64,000 bases of DNA, from NCBI RefSeq assembly GCF_013391085.1, contig NZ_CP058334.1, forward strand, positions 868,001 through 932,000, given 5' to 3'. Origin of the DNA: Natronomonas halophila. Its GTDB lineage: Archaea; Halobacteriota; Halobacteria; Halobacteriales; Haloarculaceae. A program made the position numbers and the translations under genes. The notes under the pieces are model-generated. The model made no database searches. It worked only from the letters and a program-made list of their open reading frames with translations, and had not been told where the DNA came from. Below are positions 15,255-23,466 of the stretch, in pieces (within the stretch, counting starts at the first letter, position 1; each line of letters starts with the position of its first letter).

Positions 15255-16877
15255 TTATTCTCCGTCCGCCTCCGTCTCGCGGGGCACGAACCGAACCACG
15301 ATATCCCGGTCCGGCTGGAGATTGATGGCCGAATCGACGCCGACCTCCGGCGCCGCGTGTGGGTCCTCGACGTCGGGGCCGGCGAACTCGATGCGGTGGG
15401 TCGCGAGCATCGTCGCCAGCACCGTCGTTGCCTCCGTCGTGGCGATGGCCTCGCCGAGACAGGCGTGGCGGCCGCCCGAGAAGGGGAAGTAAGCGAACGG
15501 CGGCCGGCCGTTGTCGCCCTCGAACCGAGAGGGGTCGAACGTCTCGGGGTCGTCCCACCAGCGTTCGTCGCGGTGGACGACGTAGGGACTCGTCAGCACG
15601 TGGCTGCCGGCCTCGATATCGATGCCGTCGAATTCGACCGACTCGTCGACGGTGCGGCCGAAGACCGGCAGCGAGGGGTAGAGTCGGAGCGTCTCCTTCC
15701 AGACCCGCTTGGTGTAGGGGACCGACTCCAGAAACGCCGCTCCCTCGACGGGGTGGCAGGCGTCGGCGCGTTCGGGGCCCTCCTCGCCGATGGCCTCGGG
15801 ACCGGACAGCAGCGTCGTCGCCCGGGCCTCCTCGTGGATGCGCTCCTGTGCTTCGGGGCGGGCCGCAAGCAGGTAACAGGCCCATGTCAGGCCGGCACTC
15901 ATCGTTGCGTGGCCGGCGATGAGCAGGCCCATCACCTCCTGTCGGAGCGCTGCCGGCGGGATGCGCTCGCCGGTGACCGGGTCGCGGCGCCGGAGCCACT
16001 CGCCGAGGGCGTCGTCGAAGACCAGCGGCGTCCGCTCCCGGCGGGCGACGACGTCGCTGGCGGCCGCCTGAAGGGTTTCGACGGCCTCGGTCGTCCGGCG
16101 CTCGTGGCGGCCGGTCAGCCGGATGTGCGGATTGACACCGAGCGGCCGGTGGACCCACCCCGGCAGCGGCACCCGGTCCGGTAACTGCCGGGTCACGTAA
16201 CTGGTGACGAGATGGAGTTGGCGGCGCTTGAACAGCGACCGTAGCGTGTGAACCGCCTGAATCACCTCGGCCTCGTGGGCGCGCATATCCCGGCCGAAAA
16301 GCGAGACGCCGAGCAACCGGAGCGTCAGTCGACGCATGGCGGGCAACAGCCGGACGCCGTCGCTTTCGGGCGTCCAGACGCGAGCGCCGTCGGGCACCGA
16401 TGAGGGGTCGCCCGCGCTCACCTGCCCCGGCAGGCCGTCGGCGAACTCCCCGAGGGTGGCCAGCGTCGTCTCGGCCAGTTCCGGGACGTGTTCCTGGGCC
16501 GCCTCCTCGCCGAACTCGGTGCCGACCAGACGGAGTCGCTGCGTCCACGACCCCTCCTCGCTGTCCGAATGGAGGCTGACGATGCTGTTGCGGACGACGC
16601 GACTGAAATCCCGCGACCCGGGTACGTCGAGGGCTCGAAACGACGATGGGTGCGACTGGAGGACGTACTGGATGTCCTCGGGGTTCGACAGGAGGTAGAC
16701 ATCCGAATCCAGCGCCGGGTGGAGCGGCGGCACCGCGACGACGTCGCCGTAGCGCTCCCGAAGCCTCTCGGCGACGACCACCGGGTCGTCGTTGACGAGC
16801 ATCGGCACGAACTCGACGAGTTCCGTCAGCGTCGGCCCCGGTTCGCCGCCGTCGCCGCCCGGATTCAGAATGCTCAT
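15255..16877 (-). CDS. Cytochrome P450
   Basis: A 540-aa P450, long for a prokaryotic member (about 400-460). The heme-binding loop is FSGGRHACLG, with the thiolate cysteine in the FxxGxxxCxG pattern near residue 482. The ExxR of the K helix is ETLR (KETLRLYPSLPVFGRT). The I-helix segment reads LLIAGHATMSAGLTW: the acid-threonine pair normally used in oxygen activation is replaced by Ala, then Thr-Met. The N terminus has no membrane anchor. No ferredoxin or reductase gene adjoins, so the electron source is unknown. A dyad and TATA-like stretch precede the ATG. Confidence 0.92.
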   Translation of the reverse strand: MSILNPGGDGGEPGPTLTELVEFVPMLVNDDPVVVAERLRERYGDVVAVPPLHPALDSDVYLLSNPEDIQYVLQSHPSSFRALDVPGSRDFSRVVRNSIVSLHSDSEEGSWTQRLRLVGTEFGEEAAQEHVPELAETTLATLGEFADGLPGQVSAGDPSSVPDGARVWTPESDGVRLLPAMRRLTLRLLGVSLFGRDMRAHEAEVIQAVHTLRSLFKRRQLHLVTSYVTRQLPDRVPLPGWVHRPLGVNPHIRLTGRHERRTTEAVETLQAAASDVVARRERTPLVFDDALGEWLRRRDPVTGERIPPAALRQEVMGLLIAGHATMSAGLTWACYLLAARPEAQERIHEEARATTLLSGPEAIGEEGPERADACHPVEGAAFLESVPYTKRVWKETLRLYPSLPVFGRTVDESVEFDGIDIEAGSHVLTSPYVVHRDERWWDDPETFDPSRFEGDNGRPPFAYFPFSGGRHACLGEAIATTEATTVLATMLATHRIEFAGPDVEDPHAAPEVGVDSAINLQPDRDIVVRFVPRETEADGE

Positions 16878-16881
16878 AGTT

Positions 16882-16900
16882 GTGTGTTAGCAATACACAC
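16882..16900. promoter_or_regulatory. Inverted repeat GTGTGT-N7-ACACAC before the P450 gene
   Basis: A 6+6 dyad lies 5-23 bp before the P450 ATG at 16877. It is just inside an AT-rich TATA-like stretch (about 16902-16908), which is operator-like placement. Confidence 0.5.
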
Positions 16901-16966
16901 GTTTTAATTCGTTGGCCGGCCCCCGATTCGCGAGAAACCGTCGGAAAAGGAAACGTCGCTACCGCG

Positions 16967-18229
16967 TTACGGCCACGAACCGGCTTCCTCGTAGGCCGAG
17001 AGGACGCGCTTGAGGGCGACGACGTAGGCGGCGGTTCGGAAGTTCGGCAGGTCGTACTCCTCGTAGGCGTCGACGAGGCCGTCGAAGGCCTCGACGATGT
17101 GGCGTTCGAGTTCGTCGTTGACCTTCTCCTCGGTCCAGTAGAAGCGCTGGCGGTTCTGGACCCACTCGAAGTAGGAAACGGTAACGCCGCCCGCGTTGGC
17201 GAGGATGTCGGGGAAGACGTAGACGTCGCGGTCGGTCAACACGTCGTCGGCGTCCGGCGTCAGCGGCCCATTGGCCGCCTCGACGATGACGTCGGCCTCC
17301 ACGTCCTCGGCGAGGTCCGCGTCGATGGCGTTTTCCAGCGCGGCGGGTACCAGCAGGTCGACGTCGAGGGTCAGCAGTTCCTCGTTGGTCAACTCCCTGG
17401 CGGAGTCGCTCTCGAAGTCGGTGACGGCGCCCGTCTCGTTTTTCTTTGCTTTGACCTCGTGGGCGTCGAGGCCGGCCGGGTCGTGGACCGCACCGGAGGA
17501 ATCGGAGACCGCGACGATATTCGCGCCGAGTTCGTCCTGCAGGAGTTTCGCGGCGATGCTGCCGGCGTTGCCGTAGCCCTGCACCGCGACGGAGGCGCCG
17601 GTCATGTCCTTGCCGAGCAGGTCGAAGGCCTCCCGGGCGGTGAGCATCGTCGACCGACCCGTCGCCTCGACGCGGCCACGGGAGCCACCCGATTCGATTG
17701 CTTTCCCGGTGACGACGCCGGGTTCGGTCGTGTTCTCCAGCGTCTCGTAGGTGTCTTTGATCCAGTTCATCTCCCGCTGGCCGGTGTTGACGTCCGGGGC
17801 GGGGATGTCCCGGTCCTCGCCGATGAGGGGCCGCAGTTCCTCGGCGAAGGCGCGGGTGATACGTTCGAGTTCGGTCTCGGAGTACTGATGAGGGTCGATG
17901 ACGATGCCACCCTTCCCGCCGCCGTAGGGGATATCGACGACCGCGCATTTATAAACCATCCAGCCGGAGAGCGCCTTTACCTCGTCGCGGGAGACGCCCG
18001 GATGATAGCGGATACCGCCCTTATAAGGGCCTCGGTCACCGTTGAACTGGGAGCGGTACGCACGGAACACGCCGATGTCCCCATCGTCTAGTTCGACCGA
18101 GAGGTTCGTCTCCAGTACACGTTCGGGGTTTTTCAGGCGTTCGAGCGTGTCCGCACCGATATCAAGATAGGCGGCGGCGTCGTCTATCTGTTCCTGCAGA
18201 CTCTCGAAGGGATTGACATCCTCGGCCAT
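16967..18229 (-). CDS. gdhB: Glutamate dehydrogenase
   Basis: A 420-aa Glu/Leu/Phe/Val dehydrogenase. N-terminal substrate domain: [17 protein letters not shown] and the catalytic lysine region [12 protein letters not shown], then [10 protein letters not shown]. The NAD(P) Rossmann segment [17 protein letters not shown] starts near residue 212. It reversibly deaminates glutamate to 2-oxoglutarate and ammonia; cofactor preference is not read from sequence. The C terminus (AYEEAGSWP) and length match haloarchaeal enzymes. A TATA-like CGCTTAAGC at 18252-18260 is 23-31 bp upstream. The lyase gene upstream has the same orientation. Confidence 0.95.
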   Translation of the reverse strand: MAEDVNPFESLQEQIDDAAAYLDIGADTLERLKNPERVLETNLSVELDDGDIGVFRAYRSQFNGDRGPYKGGIRYHPGVSRDEVKALSGWMVYKCAVVDIPYGGGKGGIVIDPHQYSETELERITRAFAEELRPLIGEDRDIPAPDVNTGQREMNWIKDTYETLENTTEPGVVTGKAIESGGSRGRVEATGRSTMLTAREAFDLLGKDMTGASVAVQGYGNAGSIAAKLLQDELGANIVAVSDSSGAVHDPAGLDAHEVKAKKNETGAVTDFESDSARELTNEELLTLDVDLLVPAALENAIDADLAEDVEADVIVEAANGPLTPDADDVLTDRDVYVFPDILANAGGVTVSYFEWVQNRQRFYWTEEKVNDELERHIVEAFDGLVDAYEEYDLPNFRTAAYVVALKRVLSAYEEAGSWP

Positions 18230-18251
18230 ACCTGCACGGTCGTTCAGTCAG

Positions 18252-18260
18252 CGCTTAAGC
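18252..18260 (-). promoter_or_regulatory. TATA-like element of gdhB
   Basis: A near-palindromic GCTTAAGC lies 23-31 bp before the gdhB ATG. It is followed upstream by an unusually AT-rich stretch (18269-18292) that may be a second promoter or the lyase gene's terminator. Confidence 0.45.
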
Positions 18261-18327
18261 GTGGCGACTCAATATAAATAAATATTGATAACGTTCCTGA
18301 GATTTATGCCGAACCGGGCGGGGCCGG

Positions 18328-19176
18328 TCACTCCTCGGCGGCGCGATACCGTTCCATGATGCGTTCGGCGCGGGCGATAAGCGGGGCGTCGATCATCTCG
18401 CCGTCGACGCGAAACACCCCTCGCTCCTCGTCGTCGGCCTCCTCCCGGGCGTCGAGGACGCGCTCGGCCCATTCGACATCCCCCTCGTCGGGCGTAAACG
18501 CCTCGTTGATGACCGGCACCTGCCCGGGATGGATAGCCATCTTGCCGCCGTAGCCCAGTTGGGCCGCGAAGGCCGTCTCCTCGGCCAGTCGGTCGGTGTC
18601 CTCGATATCGGTAAAGACCGTATCGATAGCGTCGATATCGGCCGCGCCTGCTGCGAGGACGACGTGCTGGCGGGCATACGAGACCTCCTCGCCGGATTCC
18701 GTGCGAGTCGCCCCGATGTCCGCCGAGAGGTCCTCGGCACCGAACGCGACCGCATCGACCGCGGGCGTGGCTGCTATCTCCTGTGCGTTGAGCACGCCGG
18801 CGGCCGACTCACACAGCGCGAACACCGGCAGGTCGTAGCCGTGTTCGCGGACCAACTCGTCCATCTCGCGGACGCCCGCCGCCGACTCGGCTTTCGGTAC
18901 CATCACCGCGTCGAGACGGGGGTCGCCGGCCAGCGCGGTTTCGAGGTCCGCATCGGCCGTCGCGGGGTCGGCGTTGACGCGGAGACACACCTCACAATCG
19001 GGGTCGAATCCCGGGTCCGTCAGGACGTCGTTGACCGCCTCGCGGGCCTGGGCCTTCCGGCCGGGGGCGACGGCGTCTTCGAGGTCGAAGACGACCGTAT
19101 CCGCGCCCGCGTTCGGGGCCTTGTGCATCAACGCCGGCTGGTCGGCAGGCGAGAAAAGTACGCTTCTGCGGGCCAT
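18328..19176 (-). CDS. HpcH/HpaI (CitE-like) CoA-ester lyase
   Basis: A 282-aa TIM-barrel protein. The start MARRSVLFSPADQPALMHKAP is the CitE family N terminus with the CoA-binding arginine. DTVVFDLEDAVAPGRK holds the metal-binding acid, and VPKAESAAGV and FGAEDLSADIG are family motifs. Near the C terminus, GKMAIHPGQVPVINEAF is diagnostic. Members cleave malyl-CoA, beta-methylmalyl-CoA or citramalyl-CoA. In haloarchaea a related enzyme serves the methylaspartate cycle. The nearby glutamate dehydrogenase and MaoC hydratase make that attractive, but mutase and ammonia-lyase genes are not present here. Confidence 0.88.
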   Translation of the reverse strand: MARRSVLFSPADQPALMHKAPNAGADTVVFDLEDAVAPGRKAQAREAVNDVLTDPGFDPDCEVCLRVNADPATADADLETALAGDPRLDAVMVPKAESAAGVREMDELVREHGYDLPVFALCESAAGVLNAQEIAATPAVDAVAFGAEDLSADIGATRTESGEEVSYARQHVVLAAGAADIDAIDTVFTDIEDTDRLAEETAFAAQLGYGGKMAIHPGQVPVINEAFTPDEGDVEWAERVLDAREEADDEERGVFRVDGEMIDAPLIARAERIMERYRAAEE

Positions 19177-19235
19177 GTCCGGAGCAACGAACGGCCGCCT
19201 TGTAAAGAATCAGGCCGAAAAGAGGGGGGTTGCGG

Positions 19236-20588
19236 TTACAGCCGCCGGCTGGCGAGCAGCGCCACCGCCAACAGCGCGAGAGCCGTTAGGACGGCGAAGG
19301 CGATGCCACCCTCACCAGCGGAGCCGTCGGGTTCGGTGGTGGCGGTGTTCTCGCTGGCGTCGGAGGCCGCGGCTTCATCCGCGCTCGCGTCATACACCTC
19401 GTAGACCGAGTACGGACTCGTCATCGAATCGTTCGCGTTGGGCGCCTCGTCGCCCAGCCGTTCCTGGCCGGAGACGGCGATGTAGTGTCTGAGGTCCTCG
19501 GTCAGTTCCGCGTTGCCGGGGCCGAGCTGGACGAGCCACACCGCATCGACCGTGAAGCTCGTCCGGTTGTCGTCGACGTCGAACGTCACGCGCACCGTCG
19601 TGTTGCCGTCGTTCTGGTTGACGTTCTGGTCGACGAGCGTGGCGTTGTGCACCTCGCTGTCGTTGACCCGGACGTTCAGGCTATCGAGGTCGAAGTCGGC
19701 CGCCTCGAGACTCGTGACGTTGATGTAGATGTCAACCTCGTCCTGCCCGGGGTCGGTGTTACTGACCTCCAGGTCGTAGATTGGCTGCTCGGTGCTCTCG
19801 ACCGTGATGTGGCCCGCGTCGGCGTCGGTGATTTCGGGGGTGTCGGGCGTTGGTGTCGGCGTCGGGGTGGGAGTCGGCGTCGCCGTGTCAGTATCGCTTC
19901 CACCGCCGCTGTCACCACCACCGCCGGAGTCGCTCTCGGTCGGCGTCGGGGTGGGTGTCGGCGTCGCCGTCGACGTAGACGACGTCTCCGTCGGCGTGGA
20001 TGTGGACGTTTCCGTCGGCGTCGACGTGGACGTTTCCGTCGGCGTCGGCGTGGATGTCGCAGTCGGCGTCGGTGTGCTCTCGGAAATCGAAAGCGTTCCA
20101 CTCGACGTATCGGATGCCGACTGCGGGTTCACGATGAACTCGATTTGGTAGTCGCCCGCGTCCGGGTTCTGGACGTCGGCGTACTCGGCGATGACGTGGT
20201 CGCCATCGGTGAGGTCGTAGGACCCACCAAGGTTGATTTCGAGCGTTTCACCGTTGTTCGACGAACTGACACCCTGTACGTCGTTGCTGACGTCGGTTTC
20301 GATGCTCCCGTCGTCGTCGGTGTCGATACCGATACGCTGGATGTCGTTCTCGCCGACGTTGCTGACGTCACCGTTCTGACCGGTGGCCTGATAATCGACG
20401 TTGAGCCCGTTCAACGACGAGCCGCCGGCGTCCGACCCGACGGACGCCACGACGGTGTGGGTCGAGGTGTCGCCAGGGGTGTCCGGTTCGGCCGTAATAG
20501 AGGCACTCGATGCGCTACCGACGAACGCGAACGTGCTCGCCACGACAAGCACGGCGAGCAGTACGCTGAGTGTTGTTTTCCGGTTCAT
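19236..20588 (-). CDS. Secreted Thr/Pro-rich surface glycoprotein with C-terminal membrane tail
   Basis: A 450-aa protein. Signal peptide about 1-29 (LSVLLAVLVVASTFAFVG). A beta-rich domain follows (~30-165), then a Thr/Pro/Ser linker (~170-255) built of repeats such as TPTETSTS and TPTPTPTP, interrupted by SDSGGGGDSGGGSD. A second beta domain (~260-390) has N-glycosylation sequons NVT, NAT, NTT and NRT. The C terminus is a tripartite anchor-like tail: acidic linker, hydrophobic helix (IAFAVLTALALLAVALLA) and SRRL. The tail looks like PGF-CTERM but lacks PGF (GEGG instead). It is likely S-layer associated or lipid anchored. Confidence 0.85.
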   Translation of the reverse strand: MNRKTTLSVLLAVLVVASTFAFVGSASSASITAEPDTPGDTSTHTVVASVGSDAGGSSLNGLNVDYQATGQNGDVSNVGENDIQRIGIDTDDDGSIETDVSNDVQGVSSSNNGETLEINLGGSYDLTDGDHVIAEYADVQNPDAGDYQIEFIVNPQSASDTSSGTLSISESTPTPTATSTPTPTETSTSTPTETSTSTPTETSSTSTATPTPTPTPTESDSGGGGDSGGGSDTDTATPTPTPTPTPTPDTPEITDADAGHITVESTEQPIYDLEVSNTDPGQDEVDIYINVTSLEAADFDLDSLNVRVNDSEVHNATLVDQNVNQNDGNTTVRVTFDVDDNRTSFTVDAVWLVQLGPGNAELTEDLRHYIAVSGQERLGDEAPNANDSMTSPYSVYEVYDASADEAAASDASENTATTEPDGSAGEGGIAFAVLTALALLAVALLASRRL

Positions 20589-20745
20589 GAATGGAAATCA
20601 CAGGGTTGGCTCCCTGAAATGTTCAACCGCACGTTATGATTGAAAAGAGACAACAGTATACGGATTAGGCCAAACAAATTAGGTATATCTTCGCTGCCCC
20701 GGCACCTCCGATATCGTTTTGCGTCTGCCCGCCGTCGGCCGGTCC

Positions 20746-21207
20746 ATGCCCGGACTGTACTACGAGGAGTTCGAGGTCGGCGAGACCATCGAACACGACA
20801 AGCGACGCACGATAAGCGAGGCCGACAATCAGCAGTTCTGCGACATGACGATGAACCAGCAACCGCTCCATCTGGACGCGGATTTCGCCGCCGACACCCA
20901 GTTCGGCGACCGGCTCGTCAACGGCCTCTACACGATGAGTCTCGCCGTCGGCCTCTCGATTCCCGATACGACGGACGGCACCATCGTCGCCAACCTCTCC
21001 TACGACAACGTCGAGCACCCCAACCCCGTCTTCCACGGCGATACCGTCTACGCACGGACCACCGTCACCGACAAGCACGAGACCTCCGACGGCGAGCGCG
21101 GCATCGTCGAGATGCACGTCGAGGCCTATAAAGCCGAATCCGACGGCGAGGATACCCTCGTCTGTGAGTTCGACCGGACCGCGCTGTCGCTGAAGAAGCC
21201 GGAGTAA
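20746..21207 (+). CDS. MaoC-family (hot-dog) acyl-CoA dehydratase
   Basis: A 153-aa single hot-dog domain. It has the R-specific hydratase 2 active-site pattern in the form DNQQFCDMTMNQQPLHLD, continuing to FGDRLVNGLYTMSLAVG, with the usual Asp/His replaced in part. Short MaoC proteins hydrate enoyl-CoA thioesters. It is divergent from the surface glycoprotein; the CitE-like lyase is close by. The full two-domain mesaconyl-CoA hydratase of the methylaspartate cycle is about twice as long, so that specific role is uncertain. The start at 20746 gives the standard PGLYYEEF N terminus. Confidence 0.85.
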   Translation: MPGLYYEEFEVGETIEHDKRRTISEADNQQFCDMTMNQQPLHLDADFAADTQFGDRLVNGLYTMSLAVGLSIPDTTDGTIVANLSYDNVEHPNPVFHGDTVYARTTVTDKHETSDGERGIVEMHVEAYKAESDGEDTLVCEFDRTALSLKKPE

Positions 21208-21257
21208 TCGCGGAATCGCCGCGGGTATTTATAATGGACGGCCGATAACGGCGGCGT

Positions 21258-21776
21258 ATGGCCGATCCCTCCACCGGTTCGCCGTCGCTCGATTGGTTGA
21301 CGCTGGACGACGACGAGGAACTCCTGTGGTCGAGCCGTCCTCACCGGAGTAGCGTCGTCCCCGCACTCGTCGTCGGGATTCCGCTTTCCTTCGTCCTCAT
21401 CGGCATCCCCATCGTCCTCGGGGCGTATCTCACCTATCAGAACACCCACTACGTCGTCACCGACGCCGGCCTCTACAAGAAGACCGGCATCCTCTCTCGG
21501 GACGTACAGAAGATCGGCTTCGACAAGGTCCAGAACACCTCCTACAGCCAGTCGGCCGTCGGCGGCTACTTCGGCTACGGCAACGTCGACGTCTCGACGG
21601 CCGGCGGCAGCGGCGTCGAGATGCGCTTCCGGTCGGTCCCGAACCCCGCGGACGTCCAGCAGCGCATCAACAAGCGCGTCAAATCGAAGGAACCGGCGAC
21701 CGACGACAAAAGCGAGGTCCTCGAAGACGTGCTGACGGAACTCCGGGCCATCCGCGCCGAACTCGAAGAGCGATGA
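21258..21776 (+). CDS. bPH2 (PH-like) domain membrane protein 1
   Basis: A 172-aa protein. After an acidic lead with LLWSSRPHRSSV, there is a single hydrophobic hairpin (VVPALVVGIPLSFVLIGIPIVLG). The bPH2 domain follows (~68-140): NTHYVVTDAGLYKKTGIL, DKVQNTSYSQSAVGGYFGYG, and DVSTAGGSGVEMRF. The end is helical and charged (DVLTELRAIRAELEER). It is the first of a tandem pair with a 4-bp overlap and similar layout, resembling bacterial YdbS/YdbT pairs. Function unproven. Confidence 0.87.
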   Translation: MADPSTGSPSLDWLTLDDDEELLWSSRPHRSSVVPALVVGIPLSFVLIGIPIVLGAYLTYQNTHYVVTDAGLYKKTGILSRDVQKIGFDKVQNTSYSQSAVGGYFGYGNVDVSTAGGSGVEMRFRSVPNPADVQQRINKRVKSKEPATDDKSEVLEDVLTELRAIRAELEER

Positions 21777-22312
21777 CCGACGCGTGGCTGACGCCCGAAC
21801 CCGGCGAAACCGTCGAGTGGGAGGCCAGTCCACGGCTGATGCGCGCCCTCCCGGCATTCCTTATCAGCCTCGCGCTCGTCGTCGGGGCCGTCGGCGGTGC
21901 CGTCGTGGTCGACCGTCTCGCGGTCGCCGGTCTGTTCGTGGCACCGCTTCCCGGAGCGTACGCCTACCTCCGGGTCGTCAACACCCGGTTCGTGCTCACG
22001 AACCGCGCTCTGTATCGGAAGACCGGCATTCTCGGGGTCGACGTACGGACCGTCGAACTCGACCGCGTCCAGAACAGCAAATCCTCACAGGGCATTCTCG
22101 GAACCGCCTTCGGCTACGGGAGCGTCACCGTCGACGTCGCCGGCGGTTCCGACCTCCGGTATTTCGACATCTACGACCCCGACGAGGTCCGTGCGGATAT
22201 CGAACGCCTCGCTGGCGGCAGCAACGAGATCCCGGGCACCATCGAGCAGTGGCGCGAGGTCCGCGAGGAACTGCGGGCGATTCGCCGCCTGATCGATGGT
22301 CAGCCGAAATAG
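21773..22312 (+). CDS. bPH2 (PH-like) domain membrane protein 2
   Basis: A 179-aa paralogue of the preceding protein. WEASPRLMRALPAFLISLAL leads into two hydrophobic segments, then NTRFVLTNRALYRKTGILG and DRVQNSKSSQGILGTAFGYG, and the C-terminal ELRAIRRLIDGQ. The pair shares the RVQN-x-S and FGYG-x-V signatures and probably forms a hetero-oligomer. The start overlaps the upstream stop by 4 bp. Its 3' end overlaps the convergent peroxiredoxin-like gene by 13 bp. Confidence 0.86.
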   Translation: MTDAWLTPEPGETVEWEASPRLMRALPAFLISLALVVGAVGGAVVVDRLAVAGLFVAPLPGAYAYLRVVNTRFVLTNRALYRKTGILGVDVRTVELDRVQNSKSSQGILGTAFGYGSVTVDVAGGSDLRYFDIYDPDEVRADIERLAGGSNEIPGTIEQWREVREELRAIRRLIDGQPK

Positions 22313-22830
22313 GCGTCGTAGTCGACGGACACGTCCGTCTCGATGTTCGGAAACATCTCGTCGAGTACGGACGCGACGTCCGCGACCGGCGAGGGGTCCG
22401 ACCGCGCGAACGCGTCGTCGGTCGCCCACGCGAAGGCGACGTCCCAGTCCGAACCGACGAGGAAGACCGCCCGTTTCGGCGGCCCGTAGTGGCCTTCCCA
22501 CTCCTCGTGGCGGACGCCGTAGTAGTCGGCCGCGCTCCCGCCGTCGCCGAGCAGGGCCATCGGCAGGTCGTACTGGTCGGCGTAGGACGACGCCGCGTAG
22601 ATGCTATCCATCGAGATACCCCACACCCGGAGGCCGTCGGCGTCGTGCCACCCGGCGTCCCGAATCGCCGCCAGTTCCGCGGTCGCCGTCGGCAGAAACG
22701 TCGCCGGGAAGAACCACAGCAGCACGGCGTCGCCGGCCTCGATAGCCCGAAAGAGTTCGTAGACGTCCGGTTCACCCCGCTCGATGCCCGGGAGCGCGAA
22801 ATCCGGGGCTTTCTGACCCTGCTGAATCAT
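22300..22830 (-). CDS. Peroxiredoxin-like (AhpC/TSA fold) protein without cysteine
   Basis: A 176-aa thioredoxin-fold protein. The N terminus, MIQQGQKAPDFALPGIERGE, is classic Prx. The catalytic loop reads LWFFPATFLPTATAEL, whereas peroxidatic loops have P-x-x-x-T/S-x-x-C. Here the cysteine position is Ala, and the whole protein contains no cysteine. YGVRHEEWEGHYGPPKRAVFLVG corresponds to the F-x-R/K-x-VFLI strand region. It therefore cannot use thiol peroxidase chemistry; a binding or structural role is more likely. The 3' end overlaps the convergent PH gene. Confidence 0.85.
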   Translation of the reverse strand: MIQQGQKAPDFALPGIERGEPDVYELFRAIEAGDAVLLWFFPATFLPTATAELAAIRDAGWHDADGLRVWGISMDSIYAASSYADQYDLPMALLGDGGSAADYYGVRHEEWEGHYGPPKRAVFLVGSDWDVAFAWATDDAFARSDPSPVADVASVLDEMFPNIETDVSVDYDAYFG

Positions 22831-22925
22831 ACGCGAAGGTCGTCCGGGACGGCCTTGGCGCTGCCGGTCGTGGCGTCGTGAGGTGTGGTATCATGAAAGC
22901 AAGAAGACGTAAATACGGCGGCCGA

Positions 22926-22940
22926 CTCCCTACGAGGGAG
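22926..22940. promoter_or_regulatory. Inverted repeat CTCCCT-N3-AGGGAG directly before the DedA-like start
   Basis: A perfect 6+6 dyad ends one base before ATG 22942. A TATA-like GTAAATAC (about 22911-22918) sits just upstream. The dyad lies between TATA and start codon, typical for a repressor site. Confidence 0.5.
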
Positions 22941-22941
22941 T

Positions 22942-23445
22942 ATGTACACCACCGTCATCGACGCTGGGGCGTCGCTCGTCGCCCAGTACGGGGTTTTCGC
23001 CCTGCTGGTCGTCTTCGCCCTGGAGGGTGCGCTCGTGGGGAAGGTCATTCCCACGCGCACGCTGTTCGTCGCCGCGGTGCTGGCTATCGGCACCACGACG
23101 GCCGGGATGCTGTCGGTGGCTGCCGCCGCCGTCGCCGGCGCGACGGCCGGACAGGTAGTCCTCTTCGCGCTCGTCCGCCACACCGACGTGGCATCCGACC
23201 GGTTCGCAGGCGAGGCCACGGACGAGTCGAGTCGCGTCGCCCGCTGGTTCGACCGCTGGGGACTGTCGGCTGTCGCCCTATCGAACACCCTGCCGGTCGC
23301 TCGCGGGACGCTTACCGTTCCGGCGGCGATGACCGACGAGAACGCAGTCCGGTTTTCGGCCTCCTCGATGGTCGGCTCGTCGATCTACGCCTGTGGCCTG
23401 CTGGCGGTCGGTGGCGGTATCGAACTGCTGTTGACCATCGCGTAG
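22942..23445 (+). CDS. DedA/VTT-like membrane protein
   Basis: A 167-aa integral membrane protein with helices near 10-32, 36-60, 62-77 and a C-terminal pair. Family-type features are the re-entrant region FALEGALVGKVIPTRTLF, an internal FDRWGLSAVALSNTLPVARG (usually F/G-R-x-x-P-x-x-R in DedA) and a small-residue last helix. DedA proteins are lipid scramblases or flippases or affect proton gradients; substrate here is unknown. The gene stands alone between convergent partners. Confidence 0.75.
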   Translation: MYTTVIDAGASLVAQYGVFALLVVFALEGALVGKVIPTRTLFVAAVLAIGTTTAGMLSVAAAAVAGATAGQVVLFALVRHTDVASDRFAGEATDESSRVARWFDRWGLSAVALSNTLPVARGTLTVPAAMTDENAVRFSASSMVGSSIYACGLLAVGGGIELLLTIA

Positions 23446-23466
23446 CCATCGACCGCTCCCTGCGGT

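Noticed and set aside
15166-16893. 575-codon leftward frame overlapping the P450 gene
   Set aside because: It is Arg-rich and repetitive; the P450 frame has all heme-protein motifs in the same stretch.
19850-20060. Tandem DNA repeat as a CRISPR or minisatellite
   Set aside because: It encodes the Thr/Pro/Ser linker of the surface glycoprotein in frame; there are no uniform repeats with unique spacers.
20746-21207. Firm assignment of the MaoC protein as mesaconyl-CoA hydratase
   Set aside because: It is one hot-dog domain of 153 aa; the known enzyme is roughly twice as long.
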